Assembly: GCF_029784155.1 (NCBI RefSeq)
Contig: NC_073691.1
Coordinates: 140,050,433-140,114,432, forward strand
Source: Uranotaenia lowii
Taxonomy: Eukaryota; Arthropoda; Insecta; Diptera; Culicidae
Reading direction: 5' to 3'
DNA: 64,000 nt
Positions 45,995-59,138 of the stretch are shown here, in pieces. A program made the translations under genes and the position numbers. The number at the start of each line of letters is the position of its first letter. Position 1 is the stretch's first letter. The notes under the pieces were generated by a model that did no database searches, was not told the DNA's origin, and worked only from the letters and a program-made list of their open reading frames with translations.

Positions 45995-45999
45995 TATTT

Positions 46000-47900
46000 C
46001 ATAGAAATTTCGAAAACATTTTCAAATATCCAAATGTAAGATTGATTTTATTGAATTTTTCGATAAAAAGTTACTTGATTTATGGGTTTCTGCAATGATA
46101 TATTGTGCAATTTTATTTCATACTAGCTGTTTTGCAATCTATTGCATTTTATAAGTGTTTAGTATTATTTTTTATTTCCCCTTATCCTGCTCCGAGTGAC
46201 TAAAGAAGGATTTGAAATTTGTTCCGGCCTTATTTGAAGTGTCTCAATTTTGCGGATTTTTATTGCAATCTTAATCCAAAAAATTTAGAGATACGCACTA
46301 AAATAAAGAGGCAACTCATTTTTACAGCCACCAATTTGCTTTCATTTACGGTTTTTTCACTTATCCGTCAAGTGAATTTCAAGTGAGCGGCGAAGTGAAT
46401 TTTAAGTTAGCAGCAAAGTGAGTTTTAAATGTTTGCTCAAGCAGTTTATATCTTTTAGTAAAGAGAACTTAAAGGTGGAATTTCGGCATTTCAATTATCA
46501 ATAAACTTTGTGACTCCAATTTATTATTGAAATTAAAAAAGAAAAAATAACAGTTTTTTTTCTAATTCATTTATTGGGTCCAAATAAATGATTCGACTTG
46601 AAAACCCCATCCATTTTCTACTCAGACTGAACTTTTTTGTTCCTGTTTTCAGTGAATGGAAATAAATAAATTTAATATTTTTCGACTAATCACTTGATTT
46701 CATGATACTTACTTTTATTTTTATTGCGCTTAAAAGCTCCCAAAAATCGTAACTGGATAGTATCTCCAGGACTTGATGGATTGAAAAAGAAGTAAAAAAG
46801 GAAAAATTTAATTAAATATTATGGTTACGGTTAATTCATCACAATTTACCTTCTTCTATTACTAATTACTAACATCATTGCAATTTTAACGAGATTTTCA
46901 TCGAGCTCTGGAAGTATACAATTGTTTTAATACTAATAAATAACTCTTTTTCTGTGTCTACTACCCACAAATAACTCGTTTAAGTTTCCCTTCAAAACTA
47001 ACTACAATAAACATATTCCATTCCAACATTGTTGATATGCGCTATTCGTAGATTCATTTGAATTTTATGTGATAGGTCAAGTGTGCAAAGAAGTAAGTGG
47101 ACATCCAGTAGAATTCAAGTGCCAGTTACTTAAAAATAAAGTGATGAGTAAGTGAATATTGACTCACTCACTTTAAGTTTAAGTGAGGGGCAAGTGAAAT
47201 GCACATGAGTCACTGGAAATGAACAAATTCACTGAATTCTAATTTTTAAGTGAATCTTCAAGTGTAATTTAAGTGTGATTTTGGGTTCAGTGTATAATCG
47301 GTTGGTATAGATCGTAGGTTTCGAAGGGTACATTACTCTTTTTAGGCTTTTAAAAACAGCGAAAACCAAAGTTTTCGGTTTAAAATTGATATTTTTTCAC
47401 AAGAGCAGAATCCTGGCAAAACCTTATTTTTTTTCTTCAAAACAACCAGCAAATACATACTTTAAAATACTAGGGACCTGGCCACGAGCAGACATGGTTT
47501 AGGATTCAAAAGCTGGAATTTGTTTGAAATAGGGTTTTTCATAAGTTTTGTCGTCCATCAGAAATCATCTGTCTCATTATCTTGGTACCGGCACAGCCTA
47601 CGAGCTCTGAAACTAGCAAAAAATTGTTGATTGAGGTTAGGTTTGAATGATTCATAACTAACTAGGCAACACTTTTAGCTTATCGGAGAATAAGTTTTTG
47701 GACATTTCAGCGATTTAAACTTGACTTCCCTGATGCCCCGCAGTTTAGTAATTCTTGAGAGACTAGTTTACGTATGTAGAAAAATAACAAGACAAACATG
47801 TTAATTTATTTATTTATTTATTTACAGAAAAAAAAGAAAAAAAAATGTCAACTTAATAAGAAGTTTTTTGATGCTCTTGCAGGTTCCAAATTAAAGCGTA
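46000..47900. other. AT-rich sequence with AAGTGA words
   Basis: Repeated AAGTGAA and CAAGTGA words lie in about 46380-46440 and 47090-47280. The second cluster ends TTTTGGGTTCAGTGTATAA at about 47290, which resembles the end of a CACTGAA-type TIR element. A left partner was not found. No genes. Confidence 0.4.
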
Positions 47901-49440
47901 CCGTAAACTGGGGGAACTTTGATCACTTTTTCCATTACTTTTGGATTATTTTGGAAGGGGTTGCTTTTTCGTAATACCTTAAAATTTTAAAACACTTACT
48001 GAGGTGATGAGTATAAAACATGATGATTGATTGCAGTAAATTCAAACGACATTGGTGGTTATAATTAAATGTTTATTACAAATCCAGATTTCGAGTTTCG
48101 TGGTAACTTTAACCACTATGATTTTTAAGGTACCTCGATATCTTCAAAACTATTTTTATGGTGCCGTTTAGCACAGAAGGCATAAACGTTAATAAGAGTA
48201 TTTTTTTTTAGGTTTAAACTGATTTTTTCAAAGTTTTTTTTCAAAAATTTTTATAATCCAAAGATGGACAATGTTGCTGCATACATCTAGGCAATGATCG
48301 GAAAATCGCTCAAAAAAAGCTATCAGGATTGGTTTCTACCTAGAATACTGATATATCCTAGTGCTGTGATACGCACGTGGAAAAAGTACCCATTGAATAT
48401 ATGTCGAAAATCAACACTAACTTGATACAAGAAAATATACCATGCCCCATCGAAGGCTACCGTCGCTATTCGTCACGTGGCTAATCGACGGTGATCAAAA
48501 TACTTGGTGATAGATTTTAAACGTCGTTCCCTTAATCCTTCTCGAACGTCTATCCTCGCATCATTGTTGATAATGTTCGTTATTGATAGACGATTATGAA
48601 TGTTTCAGAAGGAAAAATCTGGAGAAATACCAGGACCACATGTTCAAAAACGTCGAAGCACATGCTGGACAGTCCATAGCGGTGACCTAGTCATGATTTT
48701 GTCCTTCTACGCAAAGCGAAAAATAAAAAATCATCTGATAGCCTACCCCTGCATAGTTCGCTCAGTATCAGTTATGGTTATGATCCTAAAGGTTGAAATT
48801 CGCCAAGGAAGGAAATCAGCATCGAGACGTTCGATAGCTGATAGTCTGCGTCCTTCTTTACCACATCATGTATCGCAAAAGTTTTTCAAATACAGAAGCG
48901 TCGTTGTCATGCATGATTGTTTGTATGGTTTGGTTGAAGAAGGAAAATTTGACTGCTTTGATTTTTTGACTCTGAATGTAGTCAAGCATGGCTCAGAGAA
49001 AATGATTGATTTTCGGAACATTACATCTAGCGGTAAAAAATATAAACATTTTTCATTTTTTTGGTCTCAAAAACAATTGAAATTTTGCCTTCATGCGATT
49101 CCCTAGGTCTTCGCACTGTCCCCATATTCTTTTTTTCTTCAAATTGAACCATTCGATAAGGTTTTAGCCATTTTTTCTAAAGGGGGCTTCCTCATGGAAA
49201 ATCACCCTTTTTTTTCAATATCCAAGAACTATCACCAAATAACCATAAAAATATCACTTAATCTGAACCAAACAAAGAAAAAAGTTGAACTTTCATATAA
49301 AACAACCCATTTGATCCTAAATTCCTAAATTGGATCAGGAAAGATGTTCGTTTGTGAGCCTTCGAATAACCAGATATTTTAAAATTTTAAAATTACATTG
49401 AAATTAATGTCAAAAATCTTCTAATAAAAACAAAATTTAG
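47901..49440. other. Non-coding, unrecognised
   Basis: CCGTAAACTGGGGGAACTTT near 47900 resembles the motif at 17775. The 168-codon frame at 48600-49106 has no motif and no supporting context. Confidence 0.35.
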
Positions 49441-49460
49441 TTTGTGTCGTCATGTACACC

Positions 49461-49530
49461 TTGGTGAAATTAGCTTACACGTCGTTGTACTGAAGCGAAA
49501 ATTGCGGGTTCAAGTCCCGTCGATGGGCCG
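49461..49530 (+). repeat. tRNA-like sequence, probable SINE or tRNA relic
   Basis: A near-canonical B box and T-arm GCGGGTTCAAGTCCCGT forms a five-base-pair stem with a seven-base loop. Upstream there is an A-box-like TTAGCTTACACG and a CTGAAGC segment that could be an anticodon loop reading GAA. The anticodon and acceptor stems do not pair properly, so I do not call a functional tRNA. Confidence 0.45.
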
Positions 49531-49539
49531 TTGTATATT

Positions 49540-52500
49540 TTGCGAAAAATTTATTATATTAACGGCTTATGTTTTTTCTTCCTTTGATATCTCATGTTTC
49601 TTCAAAATTTTCCATCACCTTTGAAAGTTTGATAATTTTTAGGTACGAAGATGTACCTAGACAAATTCAAATCATTATATTTTATCTCTTTTAGAACATT
49701 TAGTCCTGCTATCAATTATGCACACTTTATAGAGCTGAACATTTTCAAACCAGAACACAAAAACTCACGTTTGAATGATAAAACATTAACCAGGAAAGTA
49801 ATAATAATTGAAGTAAATCACATTCTTTCAGTTCATTAAATTTCAATGGAAAGGCACAGGAGGGATCCCTTTCTCTTCAATGAAACGCACACGTGGTTCT
49901 CATTAGTTGTGCAACGATCTTTTGAACGTGGAAATTACCATAATGCGCCCTCGAATGCACCAGCACTATGCTTTCCATCGGGCTATTTGAGGACGGAATT
50001 AAACCATTTCCACCATCATCGGTCGTTACTGCGGCCAGGACCGGTCCAAAACACAGCGACCCGAACCGAGAGAGTTTCTGACAAATCAACTTTGGCAGCT
50101 GACGGCGGCGGACGGGAGCTTCTCGACGCGATTGCCGGGATTTTATTTCAGGCAGCGCGTGGAAAAGTTGTGTCGAATAGTCGGGAAAATCATGCGACAA
50201 AAACCGAGAAAATCATATTTCATTGAATTATGGTAGCCGTCCGCCCAGAAGCCAAAAGCGAAAACGAGGGTGCTTCGAAAAATGAGCGATCAGATGGAAA
50301 AAAATGTTTAGAAAAAAACTAGAACATAATGAATTATTTTTCTATGGTTTGGGTGATTTGGTAATTTTTAAAGATTTCACATTATTCTGAATGCACTTAC
50401 ATTAGTATTAAATAGCAAGTGTTAAATATGGTTCAAAATGGATAGGAGAAAGAAATGTATAGAGGAAGGCCAAATTTTTTTTCAGAGGATATGGCATTGA
50501 TGGTGTTTCCTTGAATATGCATTCGAAATTCTTTGAATATAAATACTCTGCCATTTTTCAGCCGAGTTTTAGTGTTCGATTATTTAAAAACATTTGTTTT
50601 TTTTTAATTTAAAATCAGCCATCATTTTTCATCATGGGTATGATGTTATGAATGAAGAAATCAAGCAGTTTGAAAAAGTATTATAACTCAAATATGAAAT
50701 TCATTAACGCTAGAAGAGCATCTCTTAAAACCCCCTTTTAAAACCTTTGAAAACCTTTGGATTTCTAGAAAACTCCTTAAAATACAGTTATCTATTCGAA
50801 TAATTTGTAGAAACGTTATTATTCACTTTTACACAGTAAGTTTTTAGAAATAGTCTTGTTTTTGTTGAAAAACCCAAGTGGTATTATTCTTATTTCGCAC
50901 CCTCTTTTTCGTATTTTTGGTCCTCAACGCCAATTGGTACGTCCAAAAAAAGTAAACTTATGCTTGTTTATCCGTTAAACAATCTAAAACATATTGTAGA
51001 GGAAAATTTTGGTGATTTTCAATCATTCATATTTTAACAAGCAAAACACATAGTGGTACTATTCTTATTTCGCTCACTGTATATGTACCTATAGATATAT
51101 GAAAATAAAATAAACAATCAACTTCAAACAGTTTCAGTCTTTTGAACAAAACCACAAATCCCTGATCACCCTAGCAAGTATCCGCGCCGCGTTGTAGAGA
51201 TTCTCTCATCAACTTTCCGAGAAAAGTCCGGAGTGCATCCCGGTTCAACGGAACGGAAACCTGTCAGATACCGAGGATCTGTAGTAGCAGTATCGTCATC
51301 GCGAATGATAAACTGTTCAATTTTAGCGCATACCGGATGGTTTGAGCTCCAGCCGGAGAAGACATTTTCTTGTAGCTATGGCCATCGTCTAGTGAGAAGA
51401 CTTAAACTATTAATAGCTCGACTCAACGACTCAACTAATAGACCGAAAGCGCGGAATTAAGACATGATTAACGTGCGAATATTAATTTGAAAGAAACGGA
51501 AAACATTCTAATTAAACAAATGAGAGTAATTTTGTCCTACAGAAACCATAATGGGGTGTTTGGGGTAGTACTTTTGATAGGATAGTTTTGCTTTCTACTT
51601 GATTGAAGCACCTATGAATTACCTTTTGAAAAGTGTTCCGACTGTTTTGAATATTTCTTATAAATAAATAATTTTAAATTTTTTTCTCCCATTATATTGA
51701 TGATTTTTAAAAGTTTCTCACGTGTCCTTGGAATGATCTGGTCGAATCAGTGTAGGATTATCAGCACACTGTGTGCTTTTTTCATTTTCCTCTGAAAATC
51801 AGAAACATTATATACTGGTTGATAGATGTTTTATCCGAACAGTTATGCATGAAAAAGTCATGTTGAGGATCGAGAATTTAAAAACTTTTTGCAGTCGAAT
51901 GTTATTAAAGTTTTCTTATGTTCACATGTGAATTTAATTAAATGTTCAATTGAGGATTGCGATTATGAAAATGTGCTAAGCATAATTAAACTCTCTAATG
52001 TCAATAATTTATTAAAATTAAAATTTTGTATACCTTGTAGAAACCAAATGTTGTTTTGATTTAAGATTTTCCAGCATTTTTTAAAGAGCTTTATACTAAC
52101 AACACTCGCATATGCAAGTTTATCTCCAGTAAGTTTATCTTTAACTTTAACTGATGACGTTGAACTTTCATTTCACAAAGTCTCCCAAGATCGTCATTCC
52201 GCACATGGCTTCCATCAGTATCTGGAGCTAGAAGTTCCCGCAGCTACGGACAGGTCAACTCAATATTATTTTGCAAATCTTGTAAAACATCTGGTTGTAT
52301 TTTTATAATTTGATTTACTAGGTGATGATCTTATAAAAATGGATTAATGGCTGAAGAATCTTAAATCAGGATTTTTAAAATGAATTAGGACAAATATTCG
52401 AAGTAACAAAAGGATTTTTAGTTACTTCTCGAGAAATTCAATAATTATTTTTGATTGTAGAATTCTGCTTGCTTCTTCTATCGTGCTGAACCGCATCGGT

Positions 52501-52712
52501 GTATTGCATATGAATCTTTACATTGTGTTAATTTTCCGTGCTTTCCTGAAATCTCTATATGATACGACGAACAATAAGGCAACAGCAACACTTTATTTGA
52601 AGTAACCCATATCTTCAGAACATATTTACTCAGCAGACAGTGGCTAGAAACTAATTAATTTGTGAGTGAAACACATTGAGCGTGAATCAGAGGAACTGCC
52701 TTGTCATCGTTA
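49540..52712. other. Non-coding, unrecognised
   Basis: Mostly AT-rich, with a GC-balanced part at about 49970-50250. ATTCTTATTTCGC occurs twice in direct orientation (about 50887 and 51069). The frames have no recognisable domain. Confidence 0.35.
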
Positions 52713-52714
52713 TA

Positions 52715-53278
52715 CACTGAACCTCGAAAATACCCAAACTTGAGAACTTTCCCCGCCAACCCGAATGAAACTCCCTCCCTACAGGTTTGGCTTATGATGG
52801 CTTAGCCCAAAGTTAAGCTCTTAAGTGAGAACTTATCCCCCAAAATCTGATACCGCAACAAAATGGAAATCAAAATAAAAAAAATTACTGCAGGTACAGG
52901 AATCACACCCATACCTGCAATGGCACTGCGATTACCATCACAGGATGCTAACCGTTTGACCACCGAAGATTTGTTGAGAGAGGCAGTTATATCATCGTAT
53001 ATGCGAGACGTTCTGCGAACGAAGCGGGAATGAAATTTATCCCCCAAAAAAACAGTTCTTGGCTTTGAATTTACCCCCCAAACCTAAATCTACCACGATG
53101 GAGGTAATAGAATCAGATTCGCGTGCAACAAAAACCCCCCAAAAAACCAGTTCTCCGCTTGAAGGACAAGTTTGGCGAATTGGCAAGCTGTGATTTTTTA
53201 ACAAACTTGAGTTTTCAATATCGAACTCAAGTTTGGGGGGTGGCAGTTCTCAAGTTTGGGTATTTTTGATTTTCAGTG
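52715..53278. mobile_element. Tc1/mariner-like MITE with CACTGA termini
   Basis: The left end CACTGAACCTCGAAAATACC at 52715 and the complement of the right end, CACTGAAAATCAAAAATACC up to 53278, are inverted repeats of about 34 bp with four mismatches, both continuing CAAACTTGAGAACT. TA flanks both ends (52713-52714 and 53279-53280). CAAACTTGAG words recur inside. The 564-bp element encloses a tRNA-like stretch on the minus strand. Confidence 0.85.
52885..52980 (-). repeat. tRNA-like stretch inside the MITE
   Basis: The minus strand reads TGGTCAAACGGTTAGCATC, close to the D-arm and A box of Glu/Asp-type tRNAs. It is followed about 50 bases later by GGGTGTGATTCC, a degenerate B box. It may be a captured tRNA-derived piece or SINE. 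Confidence 0.4.
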
Positions 53279-53280
53279 TA

Positions 53281-53984
53281 GCCCTGTTTGTCGCTAGTAG
53301 TATTCGTGTCATAGTTCTGGGCTTTGCACTGACACTTTTCCATTTTGGGAACATTAAACTAAAAAACGAACGTGTTCGTCGGCCGACTGCTCAATTTATG
53401 CACTGAATATTTTGGAGGTCTATAGTCCCGTTCTCGTTCGTTCACGCCATTGGATGCCAGTTAATGTGCGTAAGAAATATCAAAAAACAACTCTATTTCC
53501 GCGTGGCATCAGAAAAAATACCTACATTCTGAGATAAAACCTCGCGAAAAGTGAGCGCGATTATAACATTGTACGGTGTGACGAGTTTCTACCTCATCTC
53601 AATCGGAGATATTGTCTCTAAAAGACAAGATGGCTTCGAAGGTTCCAATCGCAATAGCCATGGTTAGTCGAGTCTAAAAAAGATTCGAGAAAATATTTAG
53701 CATAAGGTACAGGTAGGTTAAAAAGCTATCAGACTAACCGTCTCCTAATGTAACAATTACCTGCCACAGCCCCATCGTCAGAGCGCTACAAATACCCAGA
53801 AAAGGAAAAGTTGAACCTCAAAAACTCAGGCGGAGATAGATGGAATAAATCACTCACATGAATAGTACCCAACCTCACTACTTTACAGAAACTCGAGACC
53901 GGAAACCAACTCTGCGAAATAGTTCCACCTCCCCGTGGTGCAGAGTGGAAACATTTCTGCAGACTTGTCACCTGCAGGTGTGCA
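53281..53984. other. Non-coding, unrecognised
   Basis: No motif-bearing frame. It leads into the satellite block without a visible boundary element. Confidence 0.35.
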
Positions 53985-56900
53985 ACCGAGAGAACTACAC
54001 GTCACACTTGGTGCAGCCAGCCCGCCCCATCCACGGGGGGCTGTCGAGTAGAGTGCGTCCGACTTCACGGTTTGAAGCTACAAAGATAAGGCAACACCTT
54101 CTGCGGGAATAAGACTCGACCTTCTTCGCAGTGGACATCGTTGGGAAAGGGTTATTCCACGTTCGAGGAATACCCACGGGTAGAGTGGCTCTCGACGCCG
54201 GGTGAGCCATTCGAGTCGGAGTAGGATGACGTCTTCGTCGCGAATCATCCGAGTCGTTGCGTTAAGTCCCACGCGTGTGCCGTGACAGGTCTAGGAGTCT
54301 AGGATAAGCTGCTCTCGATCAGGCACACGACGGGCAAGGTGGCAAACCTCGAACCCTGAAGATAAGAGGTCGGGCCTCAAGTCGTTAGAAGAGAGGTCAG
54401 GCCTCAAACCTTCAGGCGGAGAGGTTTGTGTGGTCAACCCCGAGTCTTTATGATAAGGGGTCGGGTCTGGAGTCGTAAGAGGAGGGATCTGGCCCCTTAT
54501 CAACAAGAGGCAGGGTACAAGTGGTCACCTCGAGTCATTACGAGGAGAGGTCAGATTTCAAGTCGTTAGAGGAGAGATCGGGCTTTGAATCGTGCAGAGG
54601 ATAGGTAAACCTCGAGTCGATGCGAGGAGGGGTCGGATCTCGAGTCGTTAGAGGAGAGATCAGGCCCCAAGTCGCGAAGAGGAGAGGTTTGTGTGAGAAT
54701 CTCGAGTCATTGCGAGGAGATGTCGGTTCTCAAGTCGTTAGAGGAGAGTTCAGGCGTCGAGTCGTAAGGATGAGAGGTTTTGCTGAAAGTGGTTTCGTTA
54801 ATGAGTATTGCCTTGAAGCGCATTAGCGCGAATAGACCTCCCACTATTGAAGCATAGTGTGCTAAACAGTTCGAGGTGGGAACCAGGTTTGCGGCCCCAG
54901 GTGGACTTTATGGCGTAGGGGTACATAGTATCATGAGTCGTCCAATTGCACCCATGGACCCAGAGTAGCATACTGGGGGGACTCGGTCGCTTGCCGTGCC
55001 GTGGAATGCAATTCGTAAAAAGGATTTACCACCTGGGTGATCGACTGAAAAAAAATCCAGCCCGCCGACAGCTGCGTACCGAGAGTGGCACAAACGTATT
55101 GTGACTGGGTGCCTTGGTACCAGTGCTCAGTCGCAAGGAGAGAGAGAGGAGTCGTCACGTCTATCGGGAAGTCGCGAACCCAAATACATGGCTACTAAAA
55201 AGTGTTCGCGTGGGTCACGATCGAATTCGCGTTTCGGGTGATCCTAGTCCCGATTCGCGGATAAGATTGGCACACGAAGGGCAGCGAAGAGGACGTTGCG
55301 CCGGTAACATGTGGCGCCCAGACCTCAAGTTTTACGAGAAGAGGTAGGGCCTCAGATTGAGTCTCAAAGAATTAAGACGAGAACACGTTAAGTGAGGTGT
55401 GTATCTCCAGACTCGTGGAGAGTCGAGTAGCCCTCGTCTTGAATTGGGTCAAGTGACGGAAAGAAAGAGGGCCTTCAAGACACGAGGAGAGGCGAGTTGT
55501 TCCTGTCTCGAATTGGGTCGAGAGGGCGGAGTGTAAGAGAGTCTCGTGTCACGAAGAGGGGGGGGGGGGGGGTGGCTCACCAACATCTCAAATTGTGACA
55601 AGAAGCCGAATGTGGGCCTCGAGTTACGAGTAGCAGCGAACGATTAGTTGTCCCCTGATTCGCGAAACATGGCAGTAGAGGGGGAAAGCTTTGCTGAAGT
55701 AGTACGAATAAACGAGTATTGCCGTGGAGCACTTAGCGCGAGTATGGTCTCCCAGCTCGGGTATAGCCTTCGTTAGTTCCGGATTGGAATTATGGCTAGA
55801 GGCCACGAGGGACTTTATCATGAGTCATTAATTGTACCCATGGACCTAGAGCCAACTGCGAGGACGCGGTGCGGTGGCTCGTCGTGCCTTGGAGTGCAAT
55901 CCGTAAAAATGATTTACCACCTGGGTGATCAACTTATAAAAAGAGATCGGAAACCAGGTATGCAGACGAGCGGGTATGGAATTACCAGTAAAGGCCGGAC
56001 CTCTAGTCGTAAGAAGAGAGGTCCTCAGTCTTGAATCGTAATAAGAGTCGGGGTTATATGCTAAAGTTCATTTGGATCGAGTAAGCCATTAAGTGCGGAA
56101 GCGAGGACTTGGTCTCCCATCACGGGTAAAGCGTAGTGCCAGAACCGGATGTGAATTACATTCTGAGGCTCCAGGTGGACTTTATAGCATAGAGTGGACA
56201 TTGTATCAAGAATCGTCTTATTTCTACCATGAGTCCAGAGTAGCATACTGGAGGTGTGGGGGAGGGTTTAGTCGGTGTCTCGTTGTGCCGATCGGCATTA
56301 AAATTTTGCAACCTCTTCTTTGGGTGCACCGCACGAGTCCAGGATGAGCTGCTCCTGACCGACAAAGGACGAGTAAAAGCTGACGAACTTTGAATCCTGA
56401 TGATAAGAAGTCATCCTGTCGTTAGAGATGAGGTTAGACCTCGAATCTCCAAAGGGAGAAGATTGTGTGTTTAAACCCTTAAGTCTTTTCGATGACGAAT
56501 CGGATCTCGAGTGAGAAAATATCAGGCCTTAAGTCAACAAGGAAGGAGGTACATGTACGTTAACCTCGAATCGTTGCAAAGAAGGGTCGGATCTCAAGTC
56601 GTTGGAGGAGAGATCGCGCCTTGAGTCACCAAGAAATGAGGACACGAGAACCTCATGTCATTACGAGGAGATGTCGGTTCTCGAGTCGAAGAAAGGAGAG
56701 TTCATACTTCGAGTGTTAATTCGGAAAGGAATTGCTGAATGTGGTATCGTCTATGAGTATGGCATGAAGCGAGCTAGCGAGAGGAAGCATTAAAGGTAGC
56801 ACTATCCTCTGCATTAATAAACCCAAGAGACTTAAGTGTGCTAAATGCTAAATAATGCTAAATAGTGCGAAGAGGGAACTAGAGTTTAGGGAGTAGGAGG

Positions 56901-57020
56901 GAGTGGAGTATGTCATGAGTCATTCCATTTCAAGCATGGACACAGAGTATCAAACTGAGTAGACGCGAGGGCTTGCAATATCTTGGAATGTAATCCGTAA
57001 ACATGGATTTACAACCTGGT
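53985..57020 (-). repeat. Complex satellite, second and larger copy
   Basis: Inverted relative to 35405-36595. It has two kinds of unit. One is a minisatellite of about 27 bp. The other is a module of about 200 bp containing CATGGACCCAGAGTAGCATA and GTAAAAAGGATTTACCACCT. Module copies lie near 54950-55040, 55830-55940, 56150-56300 (partial) and 56930-57020, so the block is a decayed higher-order tandem array with spacing of roughly 0.4-0.9 kb. Decay increases toward 57020. There is a run of 13 guanines near 55560. No coding motif is seen. Confidence 0.8.
54370..54785 (-). repeat. 27-28-bp minisatellite CTCGAGTCGTTAGAGGAGAG
   Basis: Fourteen or so consecutive units follow the plan CTCGAGTCGTTAGAGGAGAG then RTCRGGC, with some units lengthened to about 36 bp by a GTTTGTGTG insertion. 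The reverse complement of the same units is found at 35590-35860. Confidence 0.82.
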
Positions 57021-59138
57021 GAACCTGTGTAAATCTGCAGAACCTACGGAGCCTAAAGAAGATTTGGTCCAACATAGGAAGGACCATTTTCCAAAATGAT
57101 TTTTAGAGCTTTGAAAATTCTTCCTAATCACTTCAGTGTGGTTTTTGGGGTTTGAAACATTTTTAATAGTTACTTGAACCTAGTTCGAGGTGCCCTCTGA
57201 GAAGCACCGATTAGCTCAATTGAAACGATGTTTTTGAGTACGATTTGTTCCATGTTTTATGATCAATTAACCCGGATTTACAATGTTGGTGCAAAAATAT
57301 TTTCCGGTCTATCACCAAATTTAAAAAAATACATATAATTTAGTTACCAGTCTGGGCTGAAATGCATCAAAATGCAAATCAAAGATTCACGTTTTAAATC
57401 TCGTTTCAATATGCTGGAATACGATTGTTATGCATCACGCGTTTTTGAATGCAAAATTTTATCCATCCAAACGTAAATTTTCATGATTTCAGTTAGTAGA
57501 ATATTTCGTAGTATTTTTACCCCTAAATGTATGTCACATCCTTTTCTTTACACACATTTTTGACAGAAAAAATGTGAATATCAATTCAAACAAGACTAAA
57601 AATAATTGCAAATGCGTTATGACATCACAAATATATCAAACACTATTAATTTTCAAACGCTTTCATTTACTTTTTTTTTTATTAAAAACAAAGCTTTTTG
57701 CAACTTACCCCTTTTTCTTAGTAGCCATTAAAGTTGGAAAGTATCGAATGGTGCCTCAGTTGACAGTGGTAAAATAAAAAGTGTGTAAGTACTGTGGTAA
57801 GTATACAGATGTTGCATCGAACCCCGTAGTTGCATGATGCCCCGTTTGATGGTAGGGTAACGGACTTATTTTTTACCAGTGGACCAATTTTCGACCACCT
57901 ATGCCGTGACCGAGATGCGATCTCATGACCGTTGGCAAAGAACACTTAAACCCTATCCTGTACGCCACGAACGGCGGCTATTTTTTAGTTATAGTTAAGG
58001 TAAATTTTGTATTTCTTGTGTATTTAATGTTTGAAAAGATTAAGGTTTCCATATTAGGGTTCTCTATATTTTTTGTGATCTTTGACCTCAAAATAAAAAA
58101 AAAAATAAAAAGATCTCTCATTGAGGGAATGTTTTTGACTGTCATGTGTCTGATCCCGGAGAAAATCACATAAGGTACGTATCACTGACGGCATTCCACA
58201 CTTCTACTTAGACACGTCATTCGCTTGTTGATGAGGGGCGGCCGGTCAGCGATAGGACAACGATTGTTTTCATGTTCACATTGATGATACTATCGGATTA
58301 CAGTCATTCTCGCCATCATCTCGACATTCGACAGTTTCATAGCAGCCCGGGCGCGAACGGCCCGGAGAATCTTGAAAGGTCATTCCAGCAGCTGATGACG
58401 AGCGCCGATGATGATGTTGCATGATTTGACATTGGCCCAGCTAACATAGGTAGGTACATACAACCAAAAGGCCAAACCACAGTATGACCGGGAGTAAGCT
58501 AACAAATACCGGGCGTGCGGATTGAAGGGAGATTTGGTTCAACTAATGGCCCCCCGGAGAATGGAGAGGGATTTTGGGGAGATTTTCGAGGTCCACGGTA
58601 CACCACCAATCGCTTTTCGGCTGGCTCGCTAAGACAATCAACAACGCGGCGGGAGGTTGAATGTAGACCGACATGTGTTTTTTCGTTGTTGTTTTTTCAT
58701 TGTTTGTTGCTGTTCGGAAAGCTTCCTTCCTGCCCTACTCGATGGGATGATCCAATTTTGTCGGGATAGTTATCCCCGCGAGAGGCATAGCGGTTCCGAG
58801 AATGAGTCGATACATACTGAGCTGTTGAGGTATCAATCATTTTTTCCGTTTTTTTTTCTCCGGTTCAGTAGGGGCATAGTGCTGTGAAAGTTATTTTACC
58901 GGAATCACGTGTCATTGAGATTCGAATGAGGTTTTCCTTACGTACAACATGTGTTTCGTGTACGTGTTTAAATTTTTGTAAAACATGAATTCGTTCCAAA
59001 CTAACCTACAACCATTGATCCGAATGAGAGAAATAATAGCTTCACTTTGTAATGAGCTGTTGGATGAAGTACACAATAAAATATACAACCCTGAAATGGA
59101 AATCACAAATTAGATACCCGGAAATCCTAACGCCAAAA
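57021..59138. other. Non-coding, unrecognised
   Basis: AT-rich to about 58170, then more balanced composition to about 58900. A minus-strand stretch at about 57955-57880 has a vague tRNA-like look but does not fold. No gene found. Confidence 0.35.

Noticed and set aside
48600..49106. 168-codon frame as a host gene
   Set aside because: There is no domain or supporting context, and chance frames of this size occur in a 64-kb window.
49461..49530. Functional tRNA-Phe gene
   Set aside because: The anticodon and acceptor stems do not pair, and only the T arm is convincing.
53858..56793. Numerous frames of 60-85 codons in the satellite block
   Set aside because: They overlap on both strands, break between repeat units and share no conserved motif.
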